Source of the DNA: Kribbella monticola
GTDB taxonomy: Bacteria; Actinomycetota; Actinomycetes; Propionibacteriales; Kribbellaceae
Assembly: GCF_003261635.1 (NCBI RefSeq)
Contig: NZ_QFXK01000001.1
Location: forward strand, 1 to 64,000
Direction: 5' to 3'
Length of the DNA stretch: 64,000 bases
The translations under genes were made by a program, and so were the position numbers. Shown piece by piece: positions 44,441 to 54,413 of this stretch. Below the pieces are notes generated by a model, which worked only from the letters and a program-made list of their open reading frames with translations, did no database searches and was not told the DNA's origin. Every line of letters begins with the position of its first letter. The stretch's first letter is position 1.

Positions 44441-44868
44441 CGACTTGCCGCCCCCGCTTCAGCCGGCCCGCCGACTTGCCGCCCCGCTTCAGGCGGCCCG
44501 CCGACCTGCCGCCGCGCTTCAGGCGGCCACGCGCGCCCTACCGCTTCGCGTCAGCCACGCCGACCTGCCGCCCCGGTTCAGGCGGCCACGCCCGACCTGC
44601 CGCTCGTCTTGAGCAGGCGCCGGCCTCGGCTCCGCTCAGCCCGCGCCCTCCCTACCGCTTCGCGTCAGCCACGCCGACCTGCCGCCCCGGTTCAGGCGGC
44701 CACGCCCGACCTGCCGCTCGTCTTGAGCAGGCGCCGGCCTCGGCTCCGCTCAGCCCGCGCCCTCCCTACCGCTTCGCGTCAGCCACGCCGACCTGCCGCC
44801 CCGGTTCAGGCGGCCACGCCCGACCTGCCGCTCGTCTTGAGCAGGCGCCGGCCTCTCCGCTCAGCCAG
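44441..44868. repeat. Satellite with a 114-bp unit
   Basis: Shorter units of about 30 bp beginning CGACTTGCCG (44441, 44472, 44502) run into a 114-bp unit starting CCGCTTCGCGTCAGCCACGC at 44541, 44655 and 44769. The first two 114-bp copies look identical; the third is altered near its end. Open frames cross it in phase (38 codons per unit) but the reading has no protein character. The rest of 44267-45069 shows no gene. Confidence 0.8.
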
Positions 44869-45069
44869 CGCCCTAGCACCGCTCAGCCGGCGCACGCCTG
44901 CCTGGTCAGCCTTCGTCTTCCCCTGTCGCCCATGAGCCGGGCAGCTCAGGGTAGGCCCGGCTTGCCCGGGGCAACCCGCTCGCAGTGGCAACCCGGCCGT
45001 CGACGCGAAGGGACCTTCGGCGTCGGCGACCGGGCGTACGTAGTACAGGAGGTGTTTGAAGCGGATGAA

Positions 45070-45945
45070 CTACCAGGGCATGGAGATGAAGGGGGAGCTG
45101 TAGTCGTCGACTTCTTCGAGGATCGAGGCGGCCGCCTCGGGGGTGATGTCGGCGCGCTCCTTCTCGGCGGTGATCATCTGTTGCAGCAGCCGCGTCTCGC
45201 CGGCGGTTGCCAGGCCGGTGATCTCCGGATGCCCGTTCAGCAGCCAGGCCGTGGCCGCCGAGATGTAGCGCTGTTCGTCGAACGGCCGGTACCAGGTGTC
45301 GTACGTCTTCTCCTCGCCGTCCTGCCAGTTCCGCCGGGCGATCATCTTGATCGTCATCAGGGCGGCGTCCGATGCCCGGACGGCTTCCACCAACTCGGCG
45401 TAGTCGTCGGCGTACTGCGGATCGGTCGACAACCGGTAGTTCAGCGGCGTCAGCACGCTGTCGAAATCGAACCGGCGCAGCCCTTCGCGGTGCACCGACG
45501 GCGCGGCCGCGGTGTGCCCGGTGATACCGATCGCGCGCACCAGGCCCTCCTCCTTGGCCCGGATCGCCGCCTCCAGCGAGCCACCCTTGCCGGTGACCAG
45601 GTCGAGGTTCTCCAGATCGCAGACCGCGTGCATCTGGATCAGGTCGACGTGGTCGGTCTGCAGCCGCTCCAGCGACCGGTTGATCTCGGTCCACGCCTCG
45701 TCGTACGTGCGCCGACCGGTCTTCGTGGCCAGGAAGATCCGGTCCCGCATCTCCGCCATCCGCGGTCCGAGCCGCAGCTCCGCGTCGCCGTAGTCGGCAG
45801 CCACGTCGAAGTGGTTGATGCCGGCATCGAGCGCGAGCTGGATCGAGGCATCCGCCACGTCCTGGTCGACCCCGCCGAGCGCCGCCGCGCCATAAATCAG
45901 TACCGAGCTTTGGTGTTCGAGCCGCCCGAGCCGCCGAGTCTCCAT
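45070..45945 (-). CDS. Aldo/keto reductase
   Basis: A 291-aa AKR-barrel protein. HFDVAADYGDAELRLG carries the catalytic Asp and Tyr, IFLATKTGRR the Lys and LIQMHAVCDLE the His. Close to the group of short AKRs of unknown substrate found in actinomycetes. TAGGCT on the minus strand (45986-45981), about 35 nt before the ATG, is a possible -10. Single gene, not linked to the thioredoxin. Confidence 0.88.
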   Translation of the reverse strand: METRRLGRLEHQSSVLIYGAAALGGVDQDVADASIQLALDAGINHFDVAADYGDAELRLGPRMAEMRDRIFLATKTGRRTYDEAWTEINRSLERLQTDHVDLIQMHAVCDLENLDLVTGKGGSLEAAIRAKEEGLVRAIGITGHTAAAPSVHREGLRRFDFDSVLTPLNYRLSTDPQYADDYAELVEAVRASDAALMTIKMIARRNWQDGEEKTYDTWYRPFDEQRYISAATAWLLNGHPEITGLATAGETRLLQQMITAEKERADITPEAAASILEEVDDYSSPFISMPW

Positions 45946-46168
45946 GCCAGTCCTTCCGTGGGGATCTGTGATCGTTCAAAAGCCTAGTACTTCGCCCCCT
46001 CGCCACGGCAAGGTTTTCCACAGGCTGGGCACGGGAATCGGTTACTATGCGTGATCAGTTGGTGCGGTCCGCTTACCATGTTGTTCGCACGGATTTTCGA
46101 AGCTGTCGGGTCCGTATGGCAGGGTGTGCGCAGCCTGATCGAAGCGGGTCGGGCATGAGAGAGGAGCT
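45946..46168. other. Upstream region of the secretion operon
   Basis: Intergenic stretch holding the AKR promoter on one strand and, by position, the promoter of the secretion operon on the other. TACTAT at 46043-46048 is a possible -10. I see no convincing gene or conserved RNA. Confidence 0.4.
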
Positions 46169-46342
46169 ATGGCGACGGTACCGAAGGTGTCACGCTTCGA
46201 ACCGAGGTGTGCATCTGTGCGCGAGTGGGGTAACAGTATGGCTGCGGGGAGCGATCTAGCATCCGGATCCTGGCCTCAGGACTCCCGGAGGACAGTTGCT
46301 TGCCGTATTCTCCCGGCTACTGTCCGCGTAACTGCTGTCTGA
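46169..46342 (+). CDS. Possible small leader protein, 57 aa
   Basis: ATG at 46169 is preceded by GAGGAG at a 3-nt spacing. The frame runs 57 codons to TGA at 46340-46342, 13 bp before the TcpC-like gene. The product (start MATVPKVSRFEPRCASVREW) has no membrane segment and contains two cysteines. Codon bias is weaker than in the neighbours. It could be a leader peptide, a genuine small subunit or chance. Confidence 0.35.
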   Translation: MATVPKVSRFEPRCASVREWGNSMAAGSDLASGSWPQDSRRTVACRILPATVRVTAV

Positions 46343-46355
46343 GGGGCGGGTAGCG

Positions 46356-47630
46356 ATGAGTTGGTGGCGAACGTTGCTGAATCTGCCGCCAAAAGGTGAG
46401 CACTGGGCGGACCAGCGGCGCACGAAGCAAAGCCGTCCGAAGAAGGCGGGCAAAGGACGCCCGCAGAACACCGCACCGGAGTGGTGGGCCCACCCCGATG
46501 GACCGGTGTCGCCGACGCCTCGGCAGGCACAGGGTGTAGCGGCGCAGTACAGCGCTCCGCCGCCGGATGCGGGTGGAGTCATGGCGCCTCCTCGGCGACC
46601 CCAGCAGCCGCCCGCCCACCGCAGTACGACGGCGCCCGGCCAACCGGCTCAGCAAGGCCCGCGCCCGCCGGAGCGGCTTCGGCAGAGATCACCGCACGGC
46701 GCCCACGCCGCCCCAATGCCACTGCAGGCGCCTCTCGAGCCGAATCAGACACCCTGGTCGACCGAGCCGGAATCCTCGTTCTCGACCTGGGCACGGCGCT
46801 TTTTCCGCGGCCTGGTGGTTGCCGTGCTGTTGCTCGCTGCGATCTCGGGTGTGCGGTCTTGGATCCGGCCTGACAGAACCCCCTCGACCGTGGTGAGCGG
46901 CCAGTCGGGCTATCCCGCCAACGAGGCCCGGGCGATCGCGACCCGCTTCGCCGTCTCGTACCTGAACTGGGACGAGGACAACCCCGACGCCAGGCCGCAG
47001 CAGCTCAGCGTGGACCTCGCGGCCGGCCTCGACGCGCGCGGTGGCTGGAACGGCCGCGGTAAACAGACCGCCAACGCGGCGTACGCGGGGGAGGTCACCG
47101 TCGATCCGGGTGGCGTCGCGGCAGTTGTCGACGTCCGGGTGCAGGTGCGCCCGTTCACCCGCAGCGGCCGCAACTGGGTCGGCGGCCAGTACAGCTGGCG
47201 CCGCGTCTCGGTGCCAGTGGCCCGTACGGCGTCGCGCGTGGTCGTCAGCGGAGCGCCGACCTTCATGCCCGACGACCGGGCCGCACTACCGGACAACATG
47301 CCCGAGGCGGCCGCGCCGGACGACGACTTGACCGCGGCAACCCTGAAGGACGCGGAAGCGTTCTTCAGCGCGTACGCCGAATCGGACACCAAGGTGGCCG
47401 CGGTGACCGCGCCGGGCGTGACCATTCGCAGCCTGGGCGGAACGGTCAAGCTGGACCAGTTGAAGGACTGGCAGGTCTACATCGGAAACGACGACGAGCG
47501 AAAAGCCACCGCCGCCGTCACCTGGGACGGTACTGGGGACACCACCCTCGACCAGACCTACACGCTCACGCTGCGGCGCACGGTCGCCGTGAACGGAGCA
47601 CAACGATGGCAAGTGGCTGCCGTCGGATGA
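46356..47630 (+). CDS. TcpC/VirB8-like conjugal transfer membrane protein
   Basis: A 424-aa bitopic membrane protein. The first about 145 residues are basic and then proline/glutamine-rich, cytoplasmic. A single membrane segment lies at about 150-168 (FFRGLVVAVLLLAAISGVR). The exported part has two NTF2-like domains, as in TcpC of plasmid pCW3 and ConC-type VirB8 homologues. These proteins scaffold a type IV secretion channel. It opens the operon 46356-56625. The ATG is chosen from the AGGGGCGGG upstream. Confidence 0.75.
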   Translation: MSWWRTLLNLPPKGEHWADQRRTKQSRPKKAGKGRPQNTAPEWWAHPDGPVSPTPRQAQGVAAQYSAPPPDAGGVMAPPRRPQQPPAHRSTTAPGQPAQQGPRPPERLRQRSPHGAHAAPMPLQAPLEPNQTPWSTEPESSFSTWARRFFRGLVVAVLLLAAISGVRSWIRPDRTPSTVVSGQSGYPANEARAIATRFAVSYLNWDEDNPDARPQQLSVDLAAGLDARGGWNGRGKQTANAAYAGEVTVDPGGVAAVVDVRVQVRPFTRSGRNWVGGQYSWRRVSVPVARTASRVVVSGAPTFMPDDRAALPDNMPEAAAPDDDLTAATLKDAEAFFSAYAESDTKVAAVTAPGVTIRSLGGTVKLDQLKDWQVYIGNDDERKATAAVTWDGTGDTTLDQTYTLTLRRTVAVNGAQRWQVAAVG

Positions 47631-47655
47631 CCACCGTTACAAGGGAGATGCCGCA

Positions 47656-47943
47656 ATGATGACTCACCAACTGGCCGCGAGCGTGGTGGAGCTCGTCGTG
47701 CCGCTCGCCGACCCCAACGTCCCGACAGGCGCGGATTTCAAGGACTGGGTCCTGGTCATCGCGGGGAACATCTTCATCGCCATCCTCGTCCTGCGCGCGA
47801 TCGGGCACTACTTCAAGCGGGAGTGGGGCGAGCTGTTCGGCCACATCGCCGCGGGCGTCCTGGTCGGCGGCTTGATCTATGCCAACAACCAGACGATCAA
47901 CGTGCTCAAGGGCTTCTGGGGATTGCTGTCCGGAGGTAATTGA
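47656..47943 (+). CDS. Small two-TM protein of secretion operon
   Basis: A 95-aa protein with two hydrophobic segments (WVLVIAGNIFIAILVLRAI and LFGHIAAGVLVGGLIYA) and a short N-terminal extracytoplasmic part. In position and size it matches TcpD-like or pilin-like VirB2 proteins of Gram-positive type IV systems, though sequence alone does not prove it. ATG follows AAGGGAG. The stop overlaps the next start (TGATG). Confidence 0.75.
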   Translation: MMTHQLAASVVELVVPLADPNVPTGADFKDWVLVIAGNIFIAILVLRAIGHYFKREWGELFGHIAAGVLVGGLIYANNQTINVLKGFWGLLSGGN

Positions 47944-48503
47944 TGCGCGTCGGCCGGACCCTGACCCACCACTTCGAGATCGAGACCCGGCAGTACGACC
48001 TGCTCGGGATCGACCTCGGAGAAGGCGCCCGTCGCCGGATGATCATCTTCGGTGCGGTGATCATCATCGCCTGGATCGCTTTGCTGGTGCCCTTCATCGG
48101 GGTGCCCAAGAAGCCGACCGTCAGCCTGTACGTCGTACCGCCGTTCGTGATCACCGCGTTCGGCTGGCGCGCGGGCAAGCACCACGAACGCCGCCGCCGC
48201 GTGACCGAGTGGGCGCTCGCCGTCCGCTACGCGTTGCGCTCCCACCGCCCGATCATCGGACTCGGCGCCCGGGCCGCCGACAAGACGGAGTACCTGCCAT
48301 GGCGTGAGCGCATCGCGACCCAGAAGGTGGCCAACCTGGCGAGAGCCAGGGTGACGCCGGAATGGGATCGCGAGGTCGTGGTCGACATCGATCCCCAGGT
48401 CCGCGCGGGAGCGGACATCACGGTGAGCCAGCGTGCTCGCCTGCTGGGGGCGGATTACGTCCAGAAGGTCAGCCGCAGGACACCGTCGGGGAAGAGGCAC
48501 TGA
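47943..48503 (+). CDS. TcpE-family membrane protein
   Basis: A 186-aa protein with two adjacent membrane segments (RRMIIFGAVIIIAWIALLV and PFVITAFGW) and a long basic cytoplasmic tail. The layout and position just before the VirB4 ATPase match TcpE (ConD-like) proteins, which help dock the ATPase to the membrane. Start and stop overlap the flanking genes by one base each, so the operon is tightly translationally coupled. Confidence 0.82.
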   Translation: MRVGRTLTHHFEIETRQYDLLGIDLGEGARRRMIIFGAVIIIAWIALLVPFIGVPKKPTVSLYVVPPFVITAFGWRAGKHHERRRRVTEWALAVRYALRSHRPIIGLGARAADKTEYLPWRERIATQKVANLARARVTPEWDREVVVDIDPQVRAGADITVSQRARLLGADYVQKVSRRTPSGKRH

Positions 48504-51455
48504 TGAAGATCGCTGACAAGTTCCTGAACCTGGTCGGGATCGGCCGGGACCGTGGCCTGCCACCGCCCCGGCTGGTGGCCATCGCCGACGGTCTGCTGGT
48601 GACCGAGCGCAGCGCCGAGGCGTGGTTCCTGATCTCGGTCGCGAACACCGACCTGGCCACCGAGGCCGAGCAGGATGCCGCCCTCGACGCCGCGGTGAGT
48701 GCCGCCGCGACGATCCTCGGCGACCGGCTCAGCCACCTGAAGGTCGTCTGGGGCCGCTCGACCGGTCAGGACTACCTCGACAGCGTGGCCGGCCACTACC
48801 GGCTCGGCGACCACGAGGCCTGGGCCCAGACCCGCGCCGACCGCATCGACGAGATGCGGATGCCGGAGCGGTACGTCGCGCTCGGCGTGCACCTCAGCGA
48901 TCGGGACCCGCGCGCCACCGCGCAGGTCCGCGGCTCCATCAGCGACGCCCTCGGTACGACGTCGTGGCGCGTCAGCGCGCGCGAACTCGCGCACCTGGAC
49001 GAGCGCGTCCGCAAGCTCGGCCGCCAGCTCGGCTCCACCGTCTGGCGCGCCCACACCGCACCCGCCGAGGTGATCTCCTGGCTGATCAGCCGCGAGATGC
49101 ACCGCGGAGCCGTCGCCGCGCCGCGCCGTGGCTTGATCACCGGCGCCTCGCTGGCCCGGCTGACGTCCGGCCGGGTCGTGCCGTACACCGACCACCTGCG
49201 CATCTACGACGCCCGCGGCCAGATCGCGGCGTACACGACCGTGCTCGCGATGACCGACTTCCCCGAGGAGCTGGAGACCCCAGGCGCCGGGGAATGGCTG
49301 CGGACGCTGAGCGAGATCAAGGCGATCGACGACGACGGCGACGAGATCGACGTGACCGTCGAGGCGTCCGTGCGGTTCCGGGTGCTGACCAAGAAGACCG
49401 CGCGGCACCTGGTCGACGAGACCCGCAAGAGCGCCAAGGAGCAGCGGCGCTCGGCTGCCAAGGGCACCGCCGAGGAGACGGCCGACGAGATCGTCGAGAC
49501 CGAGCGGATCATGCGCGAGGTCAAGCGCGACATCAACCGGTCCGGCCTGACGCTGGTCGAGGATCACCCACGACTGCTGGTCAGCGCGGATACGCGCGAA
49601 GACCTCGAGACCTATGTCGACGCGGTCGTCGCGCACTATGCCGACCGCGGTATCACTGTGGCCGCCGGCGCCGACGAGCAGCGCGATCTCTGGCTGGAAT
49701 CGCTGCCAGGCGACCAGCTCCGGGTGCCGGATCTCGGCCACGTCCGCGAATCGACCGCATTCTTCGGCTCCTGGTTCTGGGGCGGCGCCTCGATCGGCGA
49801 CGCGACCGGCCCGGCGATCGGTTACCTGACCGGCTCCACGCCCGGCCTGGTCCGCTTCGACGCCGCTGCTGGTTCGGCCCTTGGCGACGCGACGACGACT
49901 TTGTTCCTCGGCCGCTCGGGTCGAGGCAAGACGACGGCCGCGATGCTCGGTGGTCTGGACTCGGCCTTCGCCGGCGCCTGGGTTCCTCTTCTGGATTTGA
50001 AGGGCGACGCGGCCGGTGTTTCGGCAGTGGCCGCGGAGTACGGCGTACCGACTGCTGTCATCGAGATCACGGCCCAGTTCTCCGGGGCGGCCGACCTCCT
50101 TCGTGTGCTGCCCGTCGACGACGCGTTGTTGCAGGCGCCTTCGCAGTTGATGCTTCTGCTCCCGCCACATCTGCGTGGTGCCGCCGAAGCTCCCGTGATG
50201 GCGGCGACCCGCGCCGAGATCCAGTCGCCCGACCCGTCGTCGTGGGGCGTCATCCAACGCCTCTGCGCCTCCGAATCCGAGACCACCCGCACGGTCGGCT
50301 TCGCCCTGCGCGACCTGGTCGAGACGGGCCTCGGCTCGGTCGTCGCCGGCCCACCCTCGGGCCTGTCCTCCTTGACCACGAACCCGGGCCTCTGGGTAGT
50401 CCAGATGCCGGGCCTCACCCTGCCCTCGCCCGAATCGGCCCCGGAATCGTGGTCCCCGATCGAACGCGTCGGCATGGCCTGCCTCCGCGGCTGCCTCGCC
50501 TGGATGGTCCGTACGACGGGTCGCCGTGAGTTCCGCGGCCGCTCCAAGGTCGTCATCGTGCCCGAGGTCCACCTGCTCACCAAGACCCCCGACGGCGCTT
50601 CGTTCCTCGACTACATCGCCCGGGTCGGCCGTGCGCTCGGCGCCTCCCTCGTCCTGGACACCCAGGACCCGGCGTCGATCCTGAAACTCCCCGGCCTGGT
50701 CGAGCAGATCACCACGCTCTTCGCCTTCAGCCTGCGCTCCCGCGAACAGGTGGACTCACTCCTCGAGCTCCTGGGTCGCCCGCAGACCCCGCCGTACCAG
50801 ACCCTCGTCCGCGGCATCAACACCGCCGCCAACGGCAAGAGCATCCGCCACGGCCACTGCATCATGCGCGACCGCTGGGACGAGGTAGCCACGGTCCAGA
50901 TCGACATCCCGAGCCAACGCGTAGCCGACCTCCTGCGTACCACCCCGGAGTCGGAACACGACCTCGAACCCACCGTCCCGATCGCCGCCCCGTACGAAAA
51001 CCCAGACCCCTTCGCAGACGACTACGAGGATCTCGACGACGCCCTGGAACCAGCAGCCCAAGCCCACGCCCAAGCAGCCGCCCACACCCAGGAACCGATC
51101 CAGGACGACCCGCTCCCGTCGGTGCCGGTCGTAGAGACCTCAAGCCACCACGCCCCACCCACGCCACCTCCCCCCGCCGTGTCTTCCCCCACCCCCCAGG
51201 TAGCCCAACAAAACGGCGCAGCCCCCGCCCCCGCAGCCCCCAACGGCTCCGCAGCGCCCTCTAACGGCTCCACATCCCCCTCGAACGCCTCCCCAGTCCC
51301 GCACCCACTCCGGCCGCTACGACGAGCCCATCGGCCCCGACGAGGTCTACGACCAAGAAGCCGACGAAGCCGCCTACAACGAGGCGATGTACCCCTCCAC
51401 CCCAGACGACGACCCAACCCCCACCAGCTCCCCCAAAAAGGAGCACGTCGCATGA
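48503..51455 (+). CDS. VirB4-like secretion ATPase, apparent 3' frameshift
   Basis: A cytoplasmic ATPase of about 983 codons powering type IV secretion. The N-terminal VirB4 domain spans about 1-430. Walker A is GRSGRGKT with K476; the Walker B region is VVIVPEVH (P687-E688), lacking the usual Asp. From about 890 a Pro/Ala/Ser tail follows. Up to about 51300 the gene reads in the start-codon frame. From 51309 to the TGA at 51453-51455 the coding frame is shifted +1, giving an acidic end (GRYDEPIGPDEVYDQ to KKEHVA). By hand, 41 of 48 codons end in G/C there, against 22 of 48 in the original frame. So one extra base lies between about 51280 and 51308. Confidence 0.85.
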
Positions 51456-53452
51456 GGTCCCCGCGCAGACTCCGTACTGCGCTGACGACCGTGGCTGTGA
51501 GCACCATCCTCTTCTGCCAAACAGCCCTGGCCGCCGACCCCAACACCGGCCCCACCAACCCCACCGGCTTCGCCGACCTCCTCCCCACCCCCGACCTAAC
51601 CCACGGCGACACCAGAACCCTCTTCGAGCAATACAGCCCGATGGTCTACGGCCTCGATTTCGACACAAGCATTCGCGATCCGTTAGAGGCTGTTTTCAAC
51701 GGTTATGCACATCTGGTGATGATGTACATCGTCGCTATCACTAGGGGTGCCATCTCAGTGGGCTGGTGGCTTTTCTCCTTCACCGACATCAAGCCTCTGA
51801 CAGAGGCGACGTCCACGACGATCGGCGCTACCAGCACGCAACTGGTCGGCTGGCTGCTACCTTCTGCGCTCGCATTCGGTGCGATCGCGGCGTATGCACA
51901 ACGTCGGAGTAGTGGAAGTGCGTTGGGACAATTGGTCTGGGTGTTGGTCGCGGGTGTGCTGAGCATCAGCTTTGCGCTCGCTCCAGCGACCTGGCTCAAA
52001 GGAGTGGATGGAGCCCGGCAATTGGGGGCGGGCGCGGTGATGAGCGCCTCATCCGACGCAATGGGCCCCACCATGCAGAGTCCAATCGCCTGGCCCGAGC
52101 CAGGATTCAGCGGCACATCGCGCGATACCCTTCTCAGGAAATCCGCTGACGCCAGTTGGCGTGGGTTTGCCGTTACGCCGTGGTGCATTGCTGAGTTCGG
52201 GTCCTTGGCGGCCTGTCAGCGATACGGCAAGGGCATGCTGGATGCGGGCACGGACTCAGACGCGCGGAAGAAGTACGTCGACACGGTGGTGACTCCGGCG
52301 GAAGGCGGCGGTGACGCGGCGACCGTGAAATGGACCAAGGGGGACAATGCCTTCGGTCGTGTGGGAGTTGTCATGCTGGCGGCTATCGCTGCCACGCTCT
52401 TCGCGTTTTTGAACATCGCATTGGCGTTCACGGCGTTGATGGCATTCGTGGGATGCTTGTTGTTATTGGTGGTCGGTGTGTTTTTCGCATGCTTGTGGAT
52501 CATTCCGGGCCGTCCTCGCCAATGGGGATTGAACTGGTTCGAAGCACTCATCGGTCTGGTCCTGCAGTCATTCCTGGCGATGCTTGTCTTCGGTACCGCT
52601 CTGACTTTGGTGACGGCCGTGTTCAGCCTGAGCGGCACGCTCGGATGGTTGCCGGTGAGTGGTCTGGCAATCGCCGTTCTGATCGCGGGCTTCCGACTGC
52701 GTCGGCTTTTGGACAATCTGACCACGATGATGAGGCCCGGTGCGGGCAGCATCATGCTCGGGGGGCTTGCGCGTAGGGGTGCGACTGGAGCCGTTCGCCG
52801 GATGCTCGGTGCATTGAGCAGCCGAAGCTCCGCGCCGTCGATAGCCGAACGCAGTCGGGAAAGGAACGCTCCGAGTGAGGGAGGAACCCAGCGGGTTTCG
52901 TCGGTGCGGGTCTACCGGCAGGCACCTGCGGCGGGTGTGCTGGCTCGTGCGGGTTCGGGGAGCAGTCCTCACGAGCTGACGACCGGAGCCGAACGTCGGA
53001 GAGCTGATGGTGGCGCGGGGGCAGTTGGTGGAATGGCTCCCGGTCAGCACACCGGTGGAGAGCCTGTACGCGGAGCCGGCGCAAGCTCGACGCGGACGAC
53101 CTCGGCGCTGAACTTGGCCAGGGCTCGGACTCAGTCGAGAACCGAAGGCCGCCGGACCATCTCGGTCTCGGCTGCCGGCGCCGCTCCGGCGGCCGCGGCC
53201 GGAGGTGGGTCGGCCAAGGGTGGGTCAGCAGACGCACCCAAGGGACGTCACTCCCGGCGGCCTCAACCCAGTACTGCCAGCGACGTTCGGTACGAGCCAC
53301 GGATCAGCACCCCGTCGGCCAGCCTTCGGGAAGGGCCGCCGAAGGCTCCGCGTGTCCGGCGCCGCTCGCCCGGGCAGCAACAGCGTCGCTTCCGGGAGTA
53401 CTCCTCCTTCACCAAAGACGGCGTAACCGTCCACGTGCCGGCGCGCAGGTGA
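51452..53452 (+). CDS. VirB6/TrbL-like polytopic membrane protein
   Basis: A 666-aa secretion-channel component. Residues 1-29 form a signal peptide (AKA-like cleavage near TALAAD). About six to eight hydrophobic segments lie between 80 and 440 (LVGWLLPSALAFGAIAAYA, VGVVMLAAIAATLFAFLNIA, LLLLVVGVFFACLWIIPG). The last 210 residues are Arg/Ser/Ala-rich and disordered. ATG at 51452 follows AAAGGAG and overlaps the VirB4 stop (ATGA). It is in the same frame as the upstream VirB4 frame, so a fused translation is also open. Lower codon bias in its membrane part than in neighbours. Confidence 0.8.
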   Translation: MRSPRRLRTALTTVAVSTILFCQTALAADPNTGPTNPTGFADLLPTPDLTHGDTRTLFEQYSPMVYGLDFDTSIRDPLEAVFNGYAHLVMMYIVAITRGAISVGWWLFSFTDIKPLTEATSTTIGATSTQLVGWLLPSALAFGAIAAYAQRRSSGSALGQLVWVLVAGVLSISFALAPATWLKGVDGARQLGAGAVMSASSDAMGPTMQSPIAWPEPGFSGTSRDTLLRKSADASWRGFAVTPWCIAEFGSLAACQRYGKGMLDAGTDSDARKKYVDTVVTPAEGGGDAATVKWTKGDNAFGRVGVVMLAAIAATLFAFLNIALAFTALMAFVGCLLLLVVGVFFACLWIIPGRPRQWGLNWFEALIGLVLQSFLAMLVFGTALTLVTAVFSLSGTLGWLPVSGLAIAVLIAGFRLRRLLDNLTTMMRPGAGSIMLGGLARRGATGAVRRMLGALSSRSSAPSIAERSRERNAPSEGGTQRVSSVRVYRQAPAAGVLARAGSGSSPHELTTGAERRRADGGAGAVGGMAPGQHTGGEPVRGAGASSTRTTSALNLARARTQSRTEGRRTISVSAAGAAPAAAAGGGSAKGGSADAPKGRHSRRPQPSTASDVRYEPRISTPSASLREGPPKAPRVRRRSPGQQQRRFREYSSFTKDGVTVHVPARR

Positions 53453-53458
53453 TGGTCG

Positions 53459-54394
53459 ATGGCACGCAGACGGCGCGATGCACCCGACCGTCGGGAGGGA
53501 TCCAACAGCAGGCCGGGGAATCGCGCCAACAGAGGTGAATCGGCCGGCGACTACGACCGGACCTCGGATCGCCCTCGCCCTCAGGCTCCCGACGGTTGGC
53601 GCTCATTGATGAGCACCGACTACGACTACCCGGATGATCTGGACGAGCTCGACAGCCGGAGCCGGCGGCGAGCCAAGAAGAATTGGCGGCGCGATGACCA
53701 CGCGCAGCGGATGGACTGGCTTCGAAGTCAGCGCCAGGCTGAACCGACAAGTCCGGTAGCGGTCATTGCGGTCGTCGTCCTCTTGGCAATCGTTATTCTC
53801 GGGCTGGGCGGAGGTCTGCCACGGCTTCTCGGCGGTGACGATTCCTCGGACAAGAAGCCGGTGGGCCTGCTCACTCCTGGCGGACCTGTCGTGCTTCCGA
53901 CAGTGCCGGCATCGAGTCGGACGGGCTCCGACCTCCCGAGCGGGGCTCCGTCGTCGGTACAAACGACACCACCCCCGGAGACGAGGCGACCTGGTGCTGA
54001 GGTAACCGCCAAGGCGTCTGAGGTCGTTGGTGCCTGGGCGCGCGAGTTTTATACCCGCGATCCTGCTGCCGAGACCTATGCGGCGCTGGTTGCGAAATGT
54101 GCCAAATACACGACACCCGAAGTCGCCGCCAGCTTCAGCTCGGCCGGCGATCCCACCTACGAGGCCCTCAAGAAGGACGCTGGAAAGTCGACCGTGCTGG
54201 CGGCATCCGTGAGCGCTCCACAGCCGGATGCTGCGCCGGTCGACACGCCGACCAGAATCACCCGTTTCGTCAAGGTCACCATCAACGTCACGGGCAAGAG
54301 CGCGCAGCGATTCGACCTACCGCTCCTCATCACCGTGGTAAGTCAGAACGACCAGTGGCTCATCAGCGACGTATCGGGCGGGACCGGTCCATGA
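53459..54394 (+). CDS. Single-TM exported secretion-operon protein (VirB8-like fold possible)
   Basis: A 311-aa protein, mostly polar and basic at the N-terminus (RRRRDAPDRREG), with one membrane segment at about 98-120 (VAVIAVVVLLAIVILGLGG). The exported C-terminal domain of about 120 residues (ARKWAREFYT-like helix, then strands ending in WLISDVSGG) has the shape of NTF2/VirB8-like domains. Six bases separate it from the VirB6-like gene. Likely a channel scaffold; not certain. Confidence 0.7.
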   Translation: MARRRRDAPDRREGSNSRPGNRANRGESAGDYDRTSDRPRPQAPDGWRSLMSTDYDYPDDLDELDSRSRRRAKKNWRRDDHAQRMDWLRSQRQAEPTSPVAVIAVVVLLAIVILGLGGGLPRLLGGDDSSDKKPVGLLTPGGPVVLPTVPASSRTGSDLPSGAPSSVQTTPPPETRRPGAEVTAKASEVVGAWAREFYTRDPAAETYAALVAKCAKYTTPEVAASFSSAGDPTYEALKKDAGKSTVLAASVSAPQPDAAPVDTPTRITRFVKVTINVTGKSAQRFDLPLLITVVSQNDQWLISDVSGGTGP

Positions 54395-54413
54395 GCGCCG
54401 TGCGGGAGGTCTG

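Noticed and set aside
43253-44868. Tandem arrays suggestive of CRISPR
   Set aside because: Units follow each other directly without variable spacers, and there are no cas genes.
44260-45987. Long open frame across the satellite and antisense to the aldo/keto reductase
   Set aside because: It consists of repeat translations and the antisense of a real gene. High GC leaves such frames open.
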